From: Bacteroidota bacterium
Lineage (GTDB): Bacteria; Bacteroidota; Bacteroidia; Cytophagales; Cytophagaceae
NCBI GenBank assembly: GCA_023428135.1
Contig: JAEYZG010000062.1
Location: 475,072-539,071, forward strand
Direction of reading: 5' to 3'
DNA length: 64,000 bases
Shown: piece by piece, positions 51,246-60,315 of the stretch
How positions within the stretch are numbered: position 1 is the first letter of the stretch
Layout of the letters: each line of letters begins with the position of its first letter
The notes under the pieces: generated by a model
Seen by the model: the letters and a program-made list of their open reading frames with translations, nothing else
What the model was told of the DNA's origin: nothing
The model's database searches: none
Position numbers and translations under genes: made by a program

Positions 51246-51552
51246 TATTTTTTCTTGTGATAATACCTTTCCAATAACTTCTTTTCCAGCTCCTGCTGAT
51301 CCTGTTCGTATATAGTCTGGTTTCCATTTTTCACCTTTATCTTATTCTTTCAACACTCAAAACGAAGCACAGCATAAAAACCTCACCGACGCATTTGAAC
51401 TCAGGCTCTTTAGCTCATATATCGTCAAAGTTTCTAATGCAAAAGATTATTATCTCGCAGACATATACTCTGACCAGAAAAAAGGAATTATGGCATCACA
51501 GTGGCCTGCTAATGAGCTTATGGAATACGAACATCATCTTTGGGAATATTAG
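51246..51552. pseudogene. decayed gene remnants (two short coding traces)
   Basis: On the plus strand an in-frame trace from about 51343 to the TAG at 51550-51552 reads TQNEAQHKNLTDAFELRLFS, then VKVSNAKDYYLADIYSDQKK and MASQWPANELMEYEHHLWEY. It has a protein-like composition but no start codon (a TAG lies upstream). On the minus strand the end of another trace, QTIYEQDQQELEKKLLERYY followed by HKKK, stops at about 51249-51251 and also lacks an ATG. I interpret both as relics of broken genes; they could be frame-shifted pieces of one former gene cluster. Confidence 0.5.
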
Positions 51553-51612
51553 TTGAGTTATAAGTTTTAAGTTTTAAGAAAAAAGCGGAAAGCCCAAAGC
51601 TGAAAGTAACAA
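51553..51612. repeat. 7-bp-periodic AAGTTTT/AAAGCTG repeat array
   Basis: Begins where the plus-strand coding trace ends (AGTTGAG, AGTTATA, AGTTTTA, AAGCGGA, AAGCCCA, AAGCTGA) and follows the same pattern as the other arrays. Confidence 0.55.
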
Positions 51613-51690
51613 TTGCCAATCCCGCAATAGGTTTACATGGCTTTGGATGATGATTATTAAGTTGTAAACTTTTAAGACATAAAAAAAAAA

Positions 51691-51716
51691 AAACCGAACT
51701 TGTTTAAGGTTCGGGT
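51691..51716 (-). terminator. terminator of the T9SS gene at 51750
   Basis: Stem CCGAAC/GTTCGG (51694-51699, 51709-51714) with TTGTTTAAG loop, followed on the minus strand by a 12-T run. The T9SS gene stop is 34 bp away. Confidence 0.8.
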
Positions 51717-51749
51717 GTTCTTTATAAAAAGCATTACAAGATCGATTCT

Positions 51750-53150
51750 CTAATTAACTAGAAATTTGCCAGAGGTGAACTCTTCACCACTGTCTGAACT
51801 GAAATTATAAATATAAGTGCCGCTTTTTAATTCAATACCATATTGAGTTTCCAACGCATCATTTCTAAGATAAATCCTCTTCACATCCTGCCCTTCTGTA
51901 TTAAATATAATAAGGGTCCCGGAGGCGTTGCTTTCCTTTCTAATTGTTAACTGATCCTTTACCGGTATAGGATACAAACCTAAGTTTAAATTACCTTTTG
52001 CCCTTTTAAAATTAACACCAAGCGGAACAGGCACTCCAATATATAACTGAATTGTAAAATCATTACTTATATTATCAAAAAAGCCTCCCGTTTCTCCTCT
52101 GAAAATAAGATTATATGGTGTTGATCTCTTATATTTTTCTTCTACATTCATTGTCACAGTTGCTTTATACATGGGACTTTGAACTGCTGTTGAAGAGTTT
52201 CTCGCCTTTGAAGTAACCTGTTCGATGGTTATATTAAACACACCATCTTCATTCTGCAACTCTCCAAAATATTTGAGATTAGCAACACTGTTTGCAGTAT
52301 CATGAAACAATACTTCCATTGAAAAAACATCACCTGGATCCAAAGACACACTATTTCCAGGAGTTATTTCATGAGATGTTGTTACTTCAAATACTTGTCC
52401 GGATAGTTGTTCTGCGTTTACGGCCACCTGGAAGTCTCTGATTACATAACCTACTTTGGCACCATTCTTCCAAAACTCCACCATTGCAGCAAAATTATAC
52501 AATCCTTCTAGTGAAGGCTTATCCCAGGTAATCTGTCCGGAATAAGGGTCTATTTTAAATCCATCAGGAATAAAATAGTCAGAAACATCCAAACCTGCAG
52601 CCTGCTTGCATGCGGCAAGCTTATAACTGATGCTGTCACCTTCCTGAGAATATGCAGTCAGGTTATTGGTAAAAGTTGTACCTTTTTCTGCGTCAAAGAT
52701 AGGAGCAGATAAAAACGAGGGACTTGAATATATAATATTAACCCCAGAATTTACGAATACTTGTGATTCTATATAAAAAGGGGTATTAATTGAATTAGTC
52801 ATATTCTTCACCCCTCCCGTTCTGTTAGATTCCGCGTATCCAATTTGATAAGAGCCAGTACCTGAGAATGTATGTTCTCCTACATATATATTTTCATAGG
52901 TATCATAGTAAATGAGCCCCTTTGAATTTCTTGGGAGTTCACTCGATGTTCCATCACCCCACTTTATAATTGCAGTAGGATCGTCGACACCAGCATCTAC
53001 AGCAGCCCTATTACTATAAATAATAAGACGAACAGATACCTTAGCTCCGTTCACACTATATAGTAATTGCCCCCCTCTAATATGTGTTGCCAAAGACTCA
53101 ATTGTTGCCAGATTTAGCAAGACTATAACGATCAATAAAAATTGCTTCAT
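51750..53150 (-). CDS. secreted T9SS-sorted protein, gliding-associated THIRGG type
   Basis: A 466-residue protein with a signal peptide (MKQFLLIVIVLLNLATIESL) and the start THIRGGQLLYSVNGAKVSVR typical of a Bacteroidota group linked to gliding and surface proteins. Most of it (about 20-375) is beta-rich with Ig-like strands (KWGDGTSSELPRNSKGLIYY, GFKIDPYSGQITWDKPSLEG). A C-terminal type A sorting domain (about 390-466: LYPIPVKDQLTIRKE, GTYIYNFSSDSGEEFTSGKF) sends it through the type IX system. The leftward gene ends at a strong terminator; a hypothetical gene is upstream on the same strand with 18 bp between. Confidence 0.87.
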   Translation of the reverse strand: MKQFLLIVIVLLNLATIESLATHIRGGQLLYSVNGAKVSVRLIIYSNRAAVDAGVDDPTAIIKWGDGTSSELPRNSKGLIYYDTYENIYVGEHTFSGTGSYQIGYAESNRTGGVKNMTNSINTPFYIESQVFVNSGVNIIYSSPSFLSAPIFDAEKGTTFTNNLTAYSQEGDSISYKLAACKQAAGLDVSDYFIPDGFKIDPYSGQITWDKPSLEGLYNFAAMVEFWKNGAKVGYVIRDFQVAVNAEQLSGQVFEVTTSHEITPGNSVSLDPGDVFSMEVLFHDTANSVANLKYFGELQNEDGVFNITIEQVTSKARNSSTAVQSPMYKATVTMNVEEKYKRSTPYNLIFRGETGGFFDNISNDFTIQLYIGVPVPLGVNFKRAKGNLNLGLYPIPVKDQLTIRKESNASGTLIIFNTEGQDVKRIYLRNDALETQYGIELKSGTYIYNFSSDSGEEFTSGKFLVN

Positions 53151-53168
53151 AGCTATTTAGTGTTATTA

Positions 53169-54422
53169 TCAATGCGTAATAGAATTCCATACTTCTACAG
53201 CCCAATCTTTTTCATCCATACTTGCAAAGCAGATTGTTGTAAAAATGAATGAACCTTCTTCCACTTTTACTGCTTGTAGCAGCCAATACTCGGCTTCTTC
53301 CTCTGCATTCATATAGTAGTAAACATATCCATGGCCTTTTATTTTGCCATCATCATAAAGTATCTTTTCAGCACTTGGATAGTCCTCTTCACTAAGCAGT
53401 GAATCCAGCATTTCATCAGGAGCAGTCTCTGAGTCAAATGAATATACCGTATTTCTCACTGTTTTATCTCCAAACCAGAACACTTCTGTTTCTTCATCAA
53501 GACCGGAGTAGAAAAATCCTGGCACAGTTATTTTCCATTCACCTGCGATATCATAGGTTACTGCATTCTTTCTGAACCCAAGAGGGCTTTCAGGAATTTC
53601 GACATCTTCTTCACCTTCCAGATAAGCTTTGATATATTCCCAATCTTTTTCTGGCACAATTACATCAGGATTCAGCTTTTTTGCTTCTTCAAAGCATTTA
53701 TCAATGATTTCATAAAGCATCATCTCATCATCATCCAGCGGAGCATGCCAGCCACAGTCAGCATTGAGAAGGGCTACACCCGTTCTGACAAGGAACCGTG
53801 CATCCGGCTCTTTATCCCACCAGATAAAAAACTGCTTTCCGTATTTTTCTAATTCGGTAAGATCTTTATTCTGTAATTCTTCAAACCAGTTTCTCGTCCA
53901 GAAGCCCAAAGAAGAAGCTACAAAGAAATCTTTATGGGCAACTCTTGGTGTATTTGCCGGCAGAGAAACAAGATATCCTTTCTGATCATCTTTCAGAAAT
54001 ATGGTTGACAGCATTTGAAGCCATTCAGCCATACATTCCTGCAACGCATGAAAATCTTTATGTTCCTGATAACCTGTCTCATCTCCAAAGCTTTCATCAT
54101 CAGTTGTTTCATTCCACACCCAGTCAATTGATAAGTCCTTACCAGCCTTTTCAAAAAACTCTATGAGGTATGCATGATAACCAGGTCCTACACTATTGGT
54201 TTTTGCGGAGCAGAAAAGGGTTTCGTCTTCCACAAACAAGCTAACAGGCTCTTCACAAGGATGAAAGCTCAGATAAAGTGTATCTTCTTCCAGATCAATT
54301 TCAAGAAAAGTTGCAAAAATTCCCTTACTCTCAGCTTCTGTGTAATCAGCAATTAATTGAAGAATTGATTCTGAATCGGTTGTTCCATTTACCTTCCCTT
54401 TAATCGAAAATCCTAACCCCAT
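53169..54422 (-). CDS. acidic hypothetical protein
   Basis: A 417-residue cytoplasmic protein with a strongly acidic profile (EWNETTDDESFGDETG-like stretches, and AEEEAEYWLLQAVKVEEGSF). I do not recognise a family. No signal peptide or membrane segment is seen. Two internal halves look similar in style (beta hairpins ending in aromatic residues, e.g. WDKEPDARFLVRTGVALLNA and VYYYMNAEEEAEYWLL), which suggests a domain repeat or an immunity/adaptor-type fold. It sits 18 bp upstream of a secreted protein gene on the same strand, which could be a chance neighbour. Confidence 0.6.
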   Translation of the reverse strand: MGLGFSIKGKVNGTTDSESILQLIADYTEAESKGIFATFLEIDLEEDTLYLSFHPCEEPVSLFVEDETLFCSAKTNSVGPGYHAYLIEFFEKAGKDLSIDWVWNETTDDESFGDETGYQEHKDFHALQECMAEWLQMLSTIFLKDDQKGYLVSLPANTPRVAHKDFFVASSLGFWTRNWFEELQNKDLTELEKYGKQFFIWWDKEPDARFLVRTGVALLNADCGWHAPLDDDEMMLYEIIDKCFEEAKKLNPDVIVPEKDWEYIKAYLEGEEDVEIPESPLGFRKNAVTYDIAGEWKITVPGFFYSGLDEETEVFWFGDKTVRNTVYSFDSETAPDEMLDSLLSEEDYPSAEKILYDDGKIKGHGYVYYYMNAEEEAEYWLLQAVKVEEGSFIFTTICFASMDEKDWAVEVWNSITH

Positions 54423-54683
54423 AAAACAAAATAAATTTTAATAATTATAAATTGGTATACGTCTTTTTCTTTTTAAACCTTTAAAAATGGTAAAAAAAAA
54501 CTGTTCATTAAAAGACTATTCGAAGATTTTATTCACACATTTAAAGATTTAAAAATCATGCGGAAAGGTTACAGTATTTTTATCGTGGAGGAAAGTATAT
54601 GTTTTTTAAATTATGGTATAAACATAAAGAGCTGACTATAAATAGCCAGCTCCTTATAAAACTGATAAAAACCAACAGCTTAT
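54423..54683. other. intergenic region with terminator at 54629
   Basis: AT-rich 261 bp between two leftward genes. It carries the hairpin at 54629-54652 (see separate entry). I see no coding frame or promoter that I can support. Confidence 0.4.
54629..54652 (-). terminator. terminator of the lipoprotein gene at 54684
   Basis: Stem GAGCTG/CAGCTC (54629-54634, 54647-54652) with inner CTAT/ATAG, followed on the minus strand by TTTATGTTTA, 31 bp after the gene's stop. Confidence 0.7.
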
Positions 54684-55706
54684 TTATGGTATAAATGGCT
54701 TATCAAATGTAATTGTTGGATAATCCAGTACTACTACTGCATGAGACCCCACTGCTTTAGTAAGCAGCGTAAAATCTACATGGATGATCTTGCCTGGATC
54801 TTTTATATTTGGACCATTTCCACCGAAAGACGGATTTGTAGATCGTGCAAAAGAGCTGTACTTCACGCTGATCAATTTCCAACCTTTAAAATTTAACGGA
54901 ATTGCATGTTCGTAAGAGTCATCAGTCTTGTCGTCATAACCATCTGGAGTTCCGTTAGCATTTTGGGTATAGGTATCATGCTTTAATCCAATTTTTAGTT
55001 CTGAATTGCTATTTCCATCTCCATAAACATAAACATTTACATAAAAATCTGAATGAGCAGAAGTCAAAAAGTTTGTGGGAAGTTTGCGTCTTACCGCTCC
55101 GATATAATAATCATTACTAACATCCTTTCCTTCCAGTTTGAAAGCATACTTTCCTTCCAATTTTGGAGCTGTAACTAGCCCTCCGAAAATTGAATCCGAT
55201 TTATCGAAATAAGGACTATACCACCATTCAGAACTATTTTTTACCCATCCTTCAAAACCGCTTCCCATCTCTTTTCCACCTGGATAAACTCTTGCACTGG
55301 TGATTTTAAAATTCAGCTTATAAGAATCATTAAACCCAAGTATAGAAAGGGTTGCTTCCACTTCCTCTCCTGATTGAAAGAACATAAGATCATCATGTGT
55401 ACCTAACCATAATGAATTACTTTCATCCACTCTGTCGCTTAGGCCAGTAATGGTTTTTACTGCTTGTGAAGTCAGTCCTTTCAACTCAATTGTCCAAGTG
55501 ACACTTTCATTAAATTGTGCTTTGAAAAATTGCTGATCGCCGGTTGCAAAATTTACGTTACTCAGATTAAGCGAAAAATTTGAAACCAGATTAAACCCAG
55601 AACTTGCCGCTTTATATTCAGGACCAATAAAATCCTTTTTTTCCTCCTTTTGACAAGCACTGAAAAATAATAGTAATGGAATTACATAATAAAAAATCTT
55701 TTTCAT
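54684..55706 (-). CDS. surface lipoprotein with a carbohydrate-binding-like C-terminal domain
   Basis: A 340-residue lipoprotein: signal MKKIFYYVIPLLLFFSAC with lipobox FFSAC. An N-terminal beta domain (about 20-145, NLVSNFSLNLSNVNFATG) is followed by a second domain (about 150-335) of jelly-roll style: SGFEGWVKNSSEWWYSPYFD, KLEGKYAFKLEGKDVSNDYY, IPLNFKGWKLISVKYSSF. The latter resembles carbohydrate-binding or PCMD-like domains used by surface lipoproteins. Because the locus belongs to a polysaccharide degrader, glycan binding is a reasonable guess. Confidence 0.7.
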   Translation of the reverse strand: MKKIFYYVIPLLLFFSACQKEEKKDFIGPEYKAASSGFNLVSNFSLNLSNVNFATGDQQFFKAQFNESVTWTIELKGLTSQAVKTITGLSDRVDESNSLWLGTHDDLMFFQSGEEVEATLSILGFNDSYKLNFKITSARVYPGGKEMGSGFEGWVKNSSEWWYSPYFDKSDSIFGGLVTAPKLEGKYAFKLEGKDVSNDYYIGAVRRKLPTNFLTSAHSDFYVNVYVYGDGNSNSELKIGLKHDTYTQNANGTPDGYDDKTDDSYEHAIPLNFKGWKLISVKYSSFARSTNPSFGGNGPNIKDPGKIIHVDFTLLTKAVGSHAVVVLDYPTITFDKPFIP

Positions 55707-55776
55707 ATAAGAGTAGTTTTTGTTTACCCTTAATATAAAAAAATATAACTAAAAATAAAAATAATACCAAAAAATA

Positions 55777-56079
55777 CTAAAAAAGCATATCTTTATCCAT
55801 TCTCTTTTTGTCCTTTTTAGCCTCTTCTAACCCACGTTCGCTTTTAGGGATTTCAATAACGCTGCCTGATTTTTCATCGGCTTTCATTCTCTTCTTTTCA
55901 AACTTCACGTTTTCCTTGGCATGTTGCTTATCAAGATTCTTCTCCGTTTTAGACTTTCTCTTCAAAGCCTTCTGCTCGCTTTTAACACGATCAGCCGTAT
56001 CATTTCCTGAACCATTACTATTGCATCCCGAGGAAAATGCTCCTAAAGTAACTATCAAATAAGTGAATATTCTTTTCAT
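55777..56079 (-). CDS. small charged lipoprotein
   Basis: About 100 residues from the ATG at 56077-56079 (MKRIFTYLIVTLGAFSSGC, lipobox FSSGC). A longer frame begins 12 bp upstream but lacks signal character. The mature part is very rich in Lys and Glu (ENVKFEKKRMKADEKSGS), likely disordered or a helical linker in the outer membrane periplasmic face. No domain is recognised. It precedes a Dabb gene 199 bp away on the same strand. Confidence 0.65.
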   Translation of the reverse strand: MKRIFTYLIVTLGAFSSGCNSNGSGNDTADRVKSEQKALKRKSKTEKNLDKQHAKENVKFEKKRMKADEKSGSVIEIPKSERGLEEAKKDKKRMDKDMLF

Positions 56080-56232
56080 ACATATCCCCATTTTAAATTC
56101 AACAGCTGATAAATTAAAAGGTTTATTTACTCCCCTTGTATTCCCTTAAATTATTACTTCCTAAAAGAGGAAATATTAAGGCGAAAGTTCTTTTCCATCA
56201 GAAAGTTTTTAGTATAAGTCCTATTTAACAAT

Positions 56233-56267
56233 AAAAGCTCTTTGTTTTGAAAACAAAGAGCTTTTTT
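56233..56267 (-). terminator. terminator of the Dabb gene
   Basis: Long AT-rich stem AAAAGCTCTTTGTTT/AAACAAAGAGCTTTT (56233-56247, 56251-56265). T residues follow on the minus strand, 22 bp after the stop codon. Confidence 0.8.
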
Positions 56268-56289
56268 AATATCTCAGAATATTTGATAG

Positions 56290-56586
56290 TTACTGAGCAT
56301 CGTATATGACTACTTTCTCAAAATACTGTCTGAACTCATCCAGGAATGCCTTATGCACTGGATGTACCTGATAAACATCATGACCCGCAAGGTCTTCAAA
56401 TACTATCACTAGTGAAAATGTATAAGTGGTATCCACAACAGGTCTGCTGATAGGAGCTGGTGTTCCTACATACATAGACTTTACAGTTTCCACTTTAATA
56501 AGAGAATCGAGACCGGCACGAAATGCCTTTTTCTGATCTTCAGTAGTATCGGCTTTCAGCCAGAATAAAACGTGATGGGTAAGCAT
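56290..56586 (-). CDS. Dabb (dimeric alpha/beta barrel) stress-responsive protein
   Basis: A 98-residue protein of the stress responsive A/B barrel family: start MLTHHVLFWLKADTTEDQKK, a middle IKVETVKSMYVGTPA and an end HDVYQVHPVHKAFLDEFRQY. The conserved HVLFWLK and HPxH residues match. Such proteins form dimers; some are enzymes or bind aldehydes in plants, but in bacteria the function is usually unknown. Isolated gene. Confidence 0.9.
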   Translation of the reverse strand: MLTHHVLFWLKADTTEDQKKAFRAGLDSLIKVETVKSMYVGTPAPISRPVVDTTYTFSLVIVFEDLAGHDVYQVHPVHKAFLDEFRQYFEKVVIYDAQ

Positions 56587-56785
56587 TGAATGAAAATTTT
56601 AATGAACAAGACAAATATAAAATGAAGGATTGAATTCAGGGTTATGTTCTTTTAAAAGAAATTGGAAAAAATCCAGCAAACTCATCTTGCAAATTAAGTC
56701 ACAATAGCATTTAAGCAATTATCATCCTTTTTGAAACTGCTGTAAATAAAGGAAAATGGATTGCAAGACCGCTAATCCCATTTAA
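56587..56785. other. intergenic region upstream of Dabb gene
   Basis: About 200 bp, AT-rich. It separates the Dabb gene from the RNA-repair operon end. Nothing else was found here. Confidence 0.4.
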
Positions 56786-57172
56786 CTATTTTTCATACCT
56801 TCGTTCACCAATGAACCTATCACCATAAAACCCAGCCACTACGCGAATGTCATTGATTATATTCGCATTGAATTCATGAAGCTGTTCAGAAGGTACCCAA
56901 AGTTCTTCATAAATCTTACCACCTACATTTTCCACTTTGAAAGTAAGAAAATATTCTTCCGGAATTTCAAACTCTGTAACAAAACCAGCATATCCGGATG
57001 CCTCATCCTCTGTGTTCCATTCTTTTGCTATCTGGGCTGCATACTCAAAATTCAACACAGGATAAAAAATGGGTTGCCATGAAAAACGAGGAGGATAGGC
57101 TTTCATCCCGGTTTCTTTTATAAGTTCCAGCTCTTTAACTCCTACTGGCCTGAACAACTTCTTTAATTTCAT
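56786..57172 (-). CDS. 'ADP-ribosylation/crystallin J1'-like small protein in RNA-repair operon
   Basis: A 128-residue protein with the pattern LFRPVGVKELELIKETGMKA, then PPRFSWQPIFYPVLNFEYAA and ELWVPSEQLHEFNANIINDI. From memory such proteins carry the database name 'ADP-ribosylation/crystallin J1', although true ADP-ribosylhydrolases are about 300 residues; the name should be taken lightly. It begins 22 bp behind the exonuclease gene, so it belongs to the Hen1-Pnkp transcript. A role in recognising modified ends is possible but cannot be shown from the sequence. Confidence 0.72.
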   Translation of the reverse strand: MKLKKLFRPVGVKELELIKETGMKAYPPRFSWQPIFYPVLNFEYAAQIAKEWNTEDEASGYAGFVTEFEIPEEYFLTFKVENVGGKIYEELWVPSEQLHEFNANIINDIRVVAGFYGDRFIGERRYEK

Positions 57173-57194
57173 AAAAATAAAATATTGATGTAAC

Positions 57195-57719
57195 TTATTT
57201 AAATGGGAACTTCAATCCCATCTCTCTTAATTTTAACATAGCTTCCGCATTGCCTCTTGCATCATCAACAGGATTATGCGTATGTTCTGTCTTTCGAAAT
57301 CTCTTCCATTCCGAACCTTTCATGATATCTCCTACCATACCTGAATACAGATCTCCGATGCGTCTTCCGCTGAATCCAAAAGGATTTCTACCAAGATAAT
57401 AATGGAAATAATAATTAATCCATTGCCAGTCAAAGGCAAGGTTGTCTGAAAGAAACACAGGCCTGCCTTTAACATTGTCTTTCAGCCAAAATTCAAAATC
57501 TGACATCACTGTATGCGGTTCATCAAAGGAGGAATGTTCCTCCCTTGAAAAACCACTAACTGCAAGTGCTTCAGATATCCATGTCTCAGAGACAGGTTTC
57601 ACTTTTCCATAAAATGTCTTTGACAACGAAGGTTCTAACACAACAGCTCCGAAGCTCACCATACTGTATTTTCCTGGAATCGGTCCATCAGCCTCTACAT
57701 CTACTATAACTAAACTCAT
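57195..57719 (-). CDS. DEDDh 3'-5' exonuclease (RNase T/oligoribonuclease type)
   Basis: A 174-residue exonuclease domain: VIVDVEADGPIPG gives the DxE site, DNLAFDWQWINYYF gives the third acidic residue, and THNPVDDARGNAEAML the HxxxxD site, so all DEDDh residues are present. It trims 3' ends of DNA or RNA. It is located 19 bp behind pnkp and ahead of the crystallin-J1-like gene, which implies it cleans damaged RNA ends before repair (inference). The length is short, as in RNase T. Confidence 0.9.
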   Translation of the reverse strand: MSLVIVDVEADGPIPGKYSMVSFGAVVLEPSLSKTFYGKVKPVSETWISEALAVSGFSREEHSSFDEPHTVMSDFEFWLKDNVKGRPVFLSDNLAFDWQWINYYFHYYLGRNPFGFSGRRIGDLYSGMVGDIMKGSEWKRFRKTEHTHNPVDDARGNAEAMLKLREMGLKFPFK

Positions 57720-57738
57720 AATTATTCTTTTTAAACAT

Positions 57739-60309
57739 TTACAATCTCGGATCTATGGCTTCGCTTTCCAAAGCCAATACTCCGAATACACATTCATATA
57801 TTTTTCTTAAAGGTTCTTTTCTCACAAACCTTTCTAATCCCTCGGCCCCCAAAGCAAACTCACGCAAAGCGAGCGCTCTCTTTCCACTGACACTGCGTTC
57901 TTTCAGCCTTGTTAAATTTTCAGGAACAGAATAGGTAGGACCATAGATAATCCTTAAATACTCCTTTCCTCTACATTTAATAGCCGGCTGTAAAATACCC
58001 TTTTCCCCCTTGCTGATAAAGTTTAATGGTTTTATTACCATTCCTTCTCCACCGGATTCGGTCAGATCGTTCCACCAGTTTGTGACTTCATTTTTTGCCT
58101 CTTCATTCTTTAAATCAACAACTTTATAAGGCGTAACAATTAACAATCCCGTATCAACCTCACAAATGGATCTGATATTTTCCATGTGCCAGATATGATC
58201 TTTGTCAGTGTGCACAGCACCTTCTGTTGCAAGGATGTGGAATGGCGCCAATTGATAATCATCCAGTGAATTGACAGTCCAGCAATACTGCCTGTATGAA
58301 TCTATAAACTTTCCGGACATCTCATTCTTAGAAACAAATTCTGCCAATAAGCTATCCGATGCTATACCTCTGTCTTGGGCCATCTGAAGCGCCTCTGTAA
58401 CAAATGGCAATGCAGCAGCAGAAGCAGCCCCTACAGCAGCATATTGATCCTTAAGCAATGCCTGAGCCTTTGCTGACCAAGGCATTAATTCACAGTCAAG
58501 ACAAACCCACTCTGTTTTGAACTTATCCCAAAAGCCGGACAAGGTTAAAGCTCTATTGATCCTGCTCAGAAAGTCTTTTCCCAGTTGGTCATCGTGAAAG
58601 AACGCTCTGCCCGTTCTGGTATAAAAAACCCCAATACCTTCATTTTCCACTCCAAAGGTTTTGAGTGCTGCATTTTCATCTTTACAGACAATAACAACAG
58701 CTCTTGAGCCCATATGCTTTTCTTCACACACAACAGTCTCCACACCTTGGGTCGCATAATACTTTAATGCTTCTTCCGGATGCTCCAAATATCCTGCCCT
58801 TGTACTTGTTTCAGAAGGGGACATTGTCGGAGGTAAATAGATCAGCCACTTAGGGTTAATAGCGAACCTGCTCATCACCTCCAGAGCTGTAATGCTGTTA
58901 TCTTCCCTTATAGTTATATTACCTAACAAACGAGTTTCTACAATATGTTTACCACGTACATCATCGATGTCTAACAGATCATCATGTTCCTGCTGAAATG
59001 AAAGTCCCGTTAAGGGGTTATAATCGAGCGGCCTTGATGGTTCAAAATATGTTGCCTCAGCTTTCACTGATACGAGTTTCTTTTCTGGATAACGCAGCGC
59101 CGTGAGTTTTCCTCCGAATACACAACCTGTATCTATACATATCGTTTTATTCAGCCATTGAGGATTTGGGATAGGCGTGTGTCCATATACCACCATTGCT
59201 TTTCCCTTATAATCGGAAGCCCAGTTATACCTGACAGGAAGTCCGAATTCATCCGTCTCACCAGTGGTTTCACCATACATACAAAACGTGCGAACAGCAC
59301 CGGAACCTCTTCCTTGCATTTCCTCTTTCAAACCAGCGTGGGCTACAACAAGATTCCCTCCGTCCAATACATAGTGACTAACAAGTCCTTCAAGAAAGTC
59401 TTTTACCTTTGTTACAAATTCAGGAGTTTCAGCAGACAATTGCTCTATAGACTCCGCAAGGCCATGCTTTAACTGGACATTAGATCCTTTTAGTTTTTTC
59501 AAAAGTTTGGCATCATGGTTTCCTGGAACACATAAAGCAGAACCATCCTGAACCATGCTCATCACAAGTTTTAATACTTGTGGTGTCTTTGGACCTCTGT
59601 CAACAAGATCTCCCAGAAATAGAGCTTTCCTTCCTTCAGGATGCCACACTTTTATTCCAAAATTAATAAGATCATATTCTTCATATTCAAACGAATAATT
59701 CAGTTCCTTTAACAACTTCACAAGCTCATCATAGCAACCATGGACATCACCAATGATATCAAAAGGACCAGATAAGTGCTTCATATTATTATATAAAGGA
59801 TCTCTTAGTATCTTTTGCACTGATGCCACTTTCTCTTCAGAGTTAAGGATATGAATATGTCTGACTCCTTCCCTGCCCAGGTATTTCAAAGATCTTCTCA
59901 GCTGAGACCTTTGCATTGGTATCACATGAGGACCAAAATTTCTATCTGTTCTATTCTTATTCCTATCCTGCAAAACCCTTTCAGGAAGATCCAGTACGAT
60001 AGCCACGGGAAGACAATGATATTCTTTGGCCAGGCTTATAAAATCCCTTCTTGCTTCCGGTTGAACGTTGGTTGCATCTATAACTGTCAACAAACCTCTC
60101 TTCAACCTGATACCAGCAATATACTTTAACACATTAAAAGCATCCTCCGTAGCAGTCTGATCATTTTCATCATCAGACACAATAGCTCTGCAGAAGTCAG
60201 AAGTTAAGATTTCCGTACTCTTAAAGTGTCTTCTTGCAAAAGTAGATTTACCAGATCCCGACGCTCCTATAAGCATCACTAATGCTAATTCCGGTATTTT
60301 TATTTCCAT
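57739..60309 (-). CDS. pnkp: polynucleotide kinase-phosphatase-ligase (Pnkp)
   Basis: An 856-residue RNA-repair enzyme with three modules: an N-terminal 5'-kinase (about 1-170, P-loop LIGASGSGKSTF, Gly15 to Thr23), a central 2',3'-phosphatase of the calcineurin type (about 180-440: IIGDVHGCYDEL, LGDLVDRGP, VPGNHDAKL, YGHTPIPNP) and a C-terminal adenylyltransferase ligase (about 475-856, EEKHMGSRAVVIV with the Lys nucleophile). It processes 5'-OH and 3'-phosphate ends and, together with Hen1, ligates them. It starts 6 bp behind hen1, so the two are coupled as in the known bacterial Pnkp/Hen1 pair. Confidence 0.96.
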   Translation of the reverse strand: MEIKIPELALVMLIGASGSGKSTFARRHFKSTEILTSDFCRAIVSDDENDQTATEDAFNVLKYIAGIRLKRGLLTVIDATNVQPEARRDFISLAKEYHCLPVAIVLDLPERVLQDRNKNRTDRNFGPHVIPMQRSQLRRSLKYLGREGVRHIHILNSEEKVASVQKILRDPLYNNMKHLSGPFDIIGDVHGCYDELVKLLKELNYSFEYEEYDLINFGIKVWHPEGRKALFLGDLVDRGPKTPQVLKLVMSMVQDGSALCVPGNHDAKLLKKLKGSNVQLKHGLAESIEQLSAETPEFVTKVKDFLEGLVSHYVLDGGNLVVAHAGLKEEMQGRGSGAVRTFCMYGETTGETDEFGLPVRYNWASDYKGKAMVVYGHTPIPNPQWLNKTICIDTGCVFGGKLTALRYPEKKLVSVKAEATYFEPSRPLDYNPLTGLSFQQEHDDLLDIDDVRGKHIVETRLLGNITIREDNSITALEVMSRFAINPKWLIYLPPTMSPSETSTRAGYLEHPEEALKYYATQGVETVVCEEKHMGSRAVVIVCKDENAALKTFGVENEGIGVFYTRTGRAFFHDDQLGKDFLSRINRALTLSGFWDKFKTEWVCLDCELMPWSAKAQALLKDQYAAVGAASAAALPFVTEALQMAQDRGIASDSLLAEFVSKNEMSGKFIDSYRQYCWTVNSLDDYQLAPFHILATEGAVHTDKDHIWHMENIRSICEVDTGLLIVTPYKVVDLKNEEAKNEVTNWWNDLTESGGEGMVIKPLNFISKGEKGILQPAIKCRGKEYLRIIYGPTYSVPENLTRLKERSVSGKRALALREFALGAEGLERFVRKEPLRKIYECVFGVLALESEAIDPRL

Positions 60310-60315
60310 ACAATT

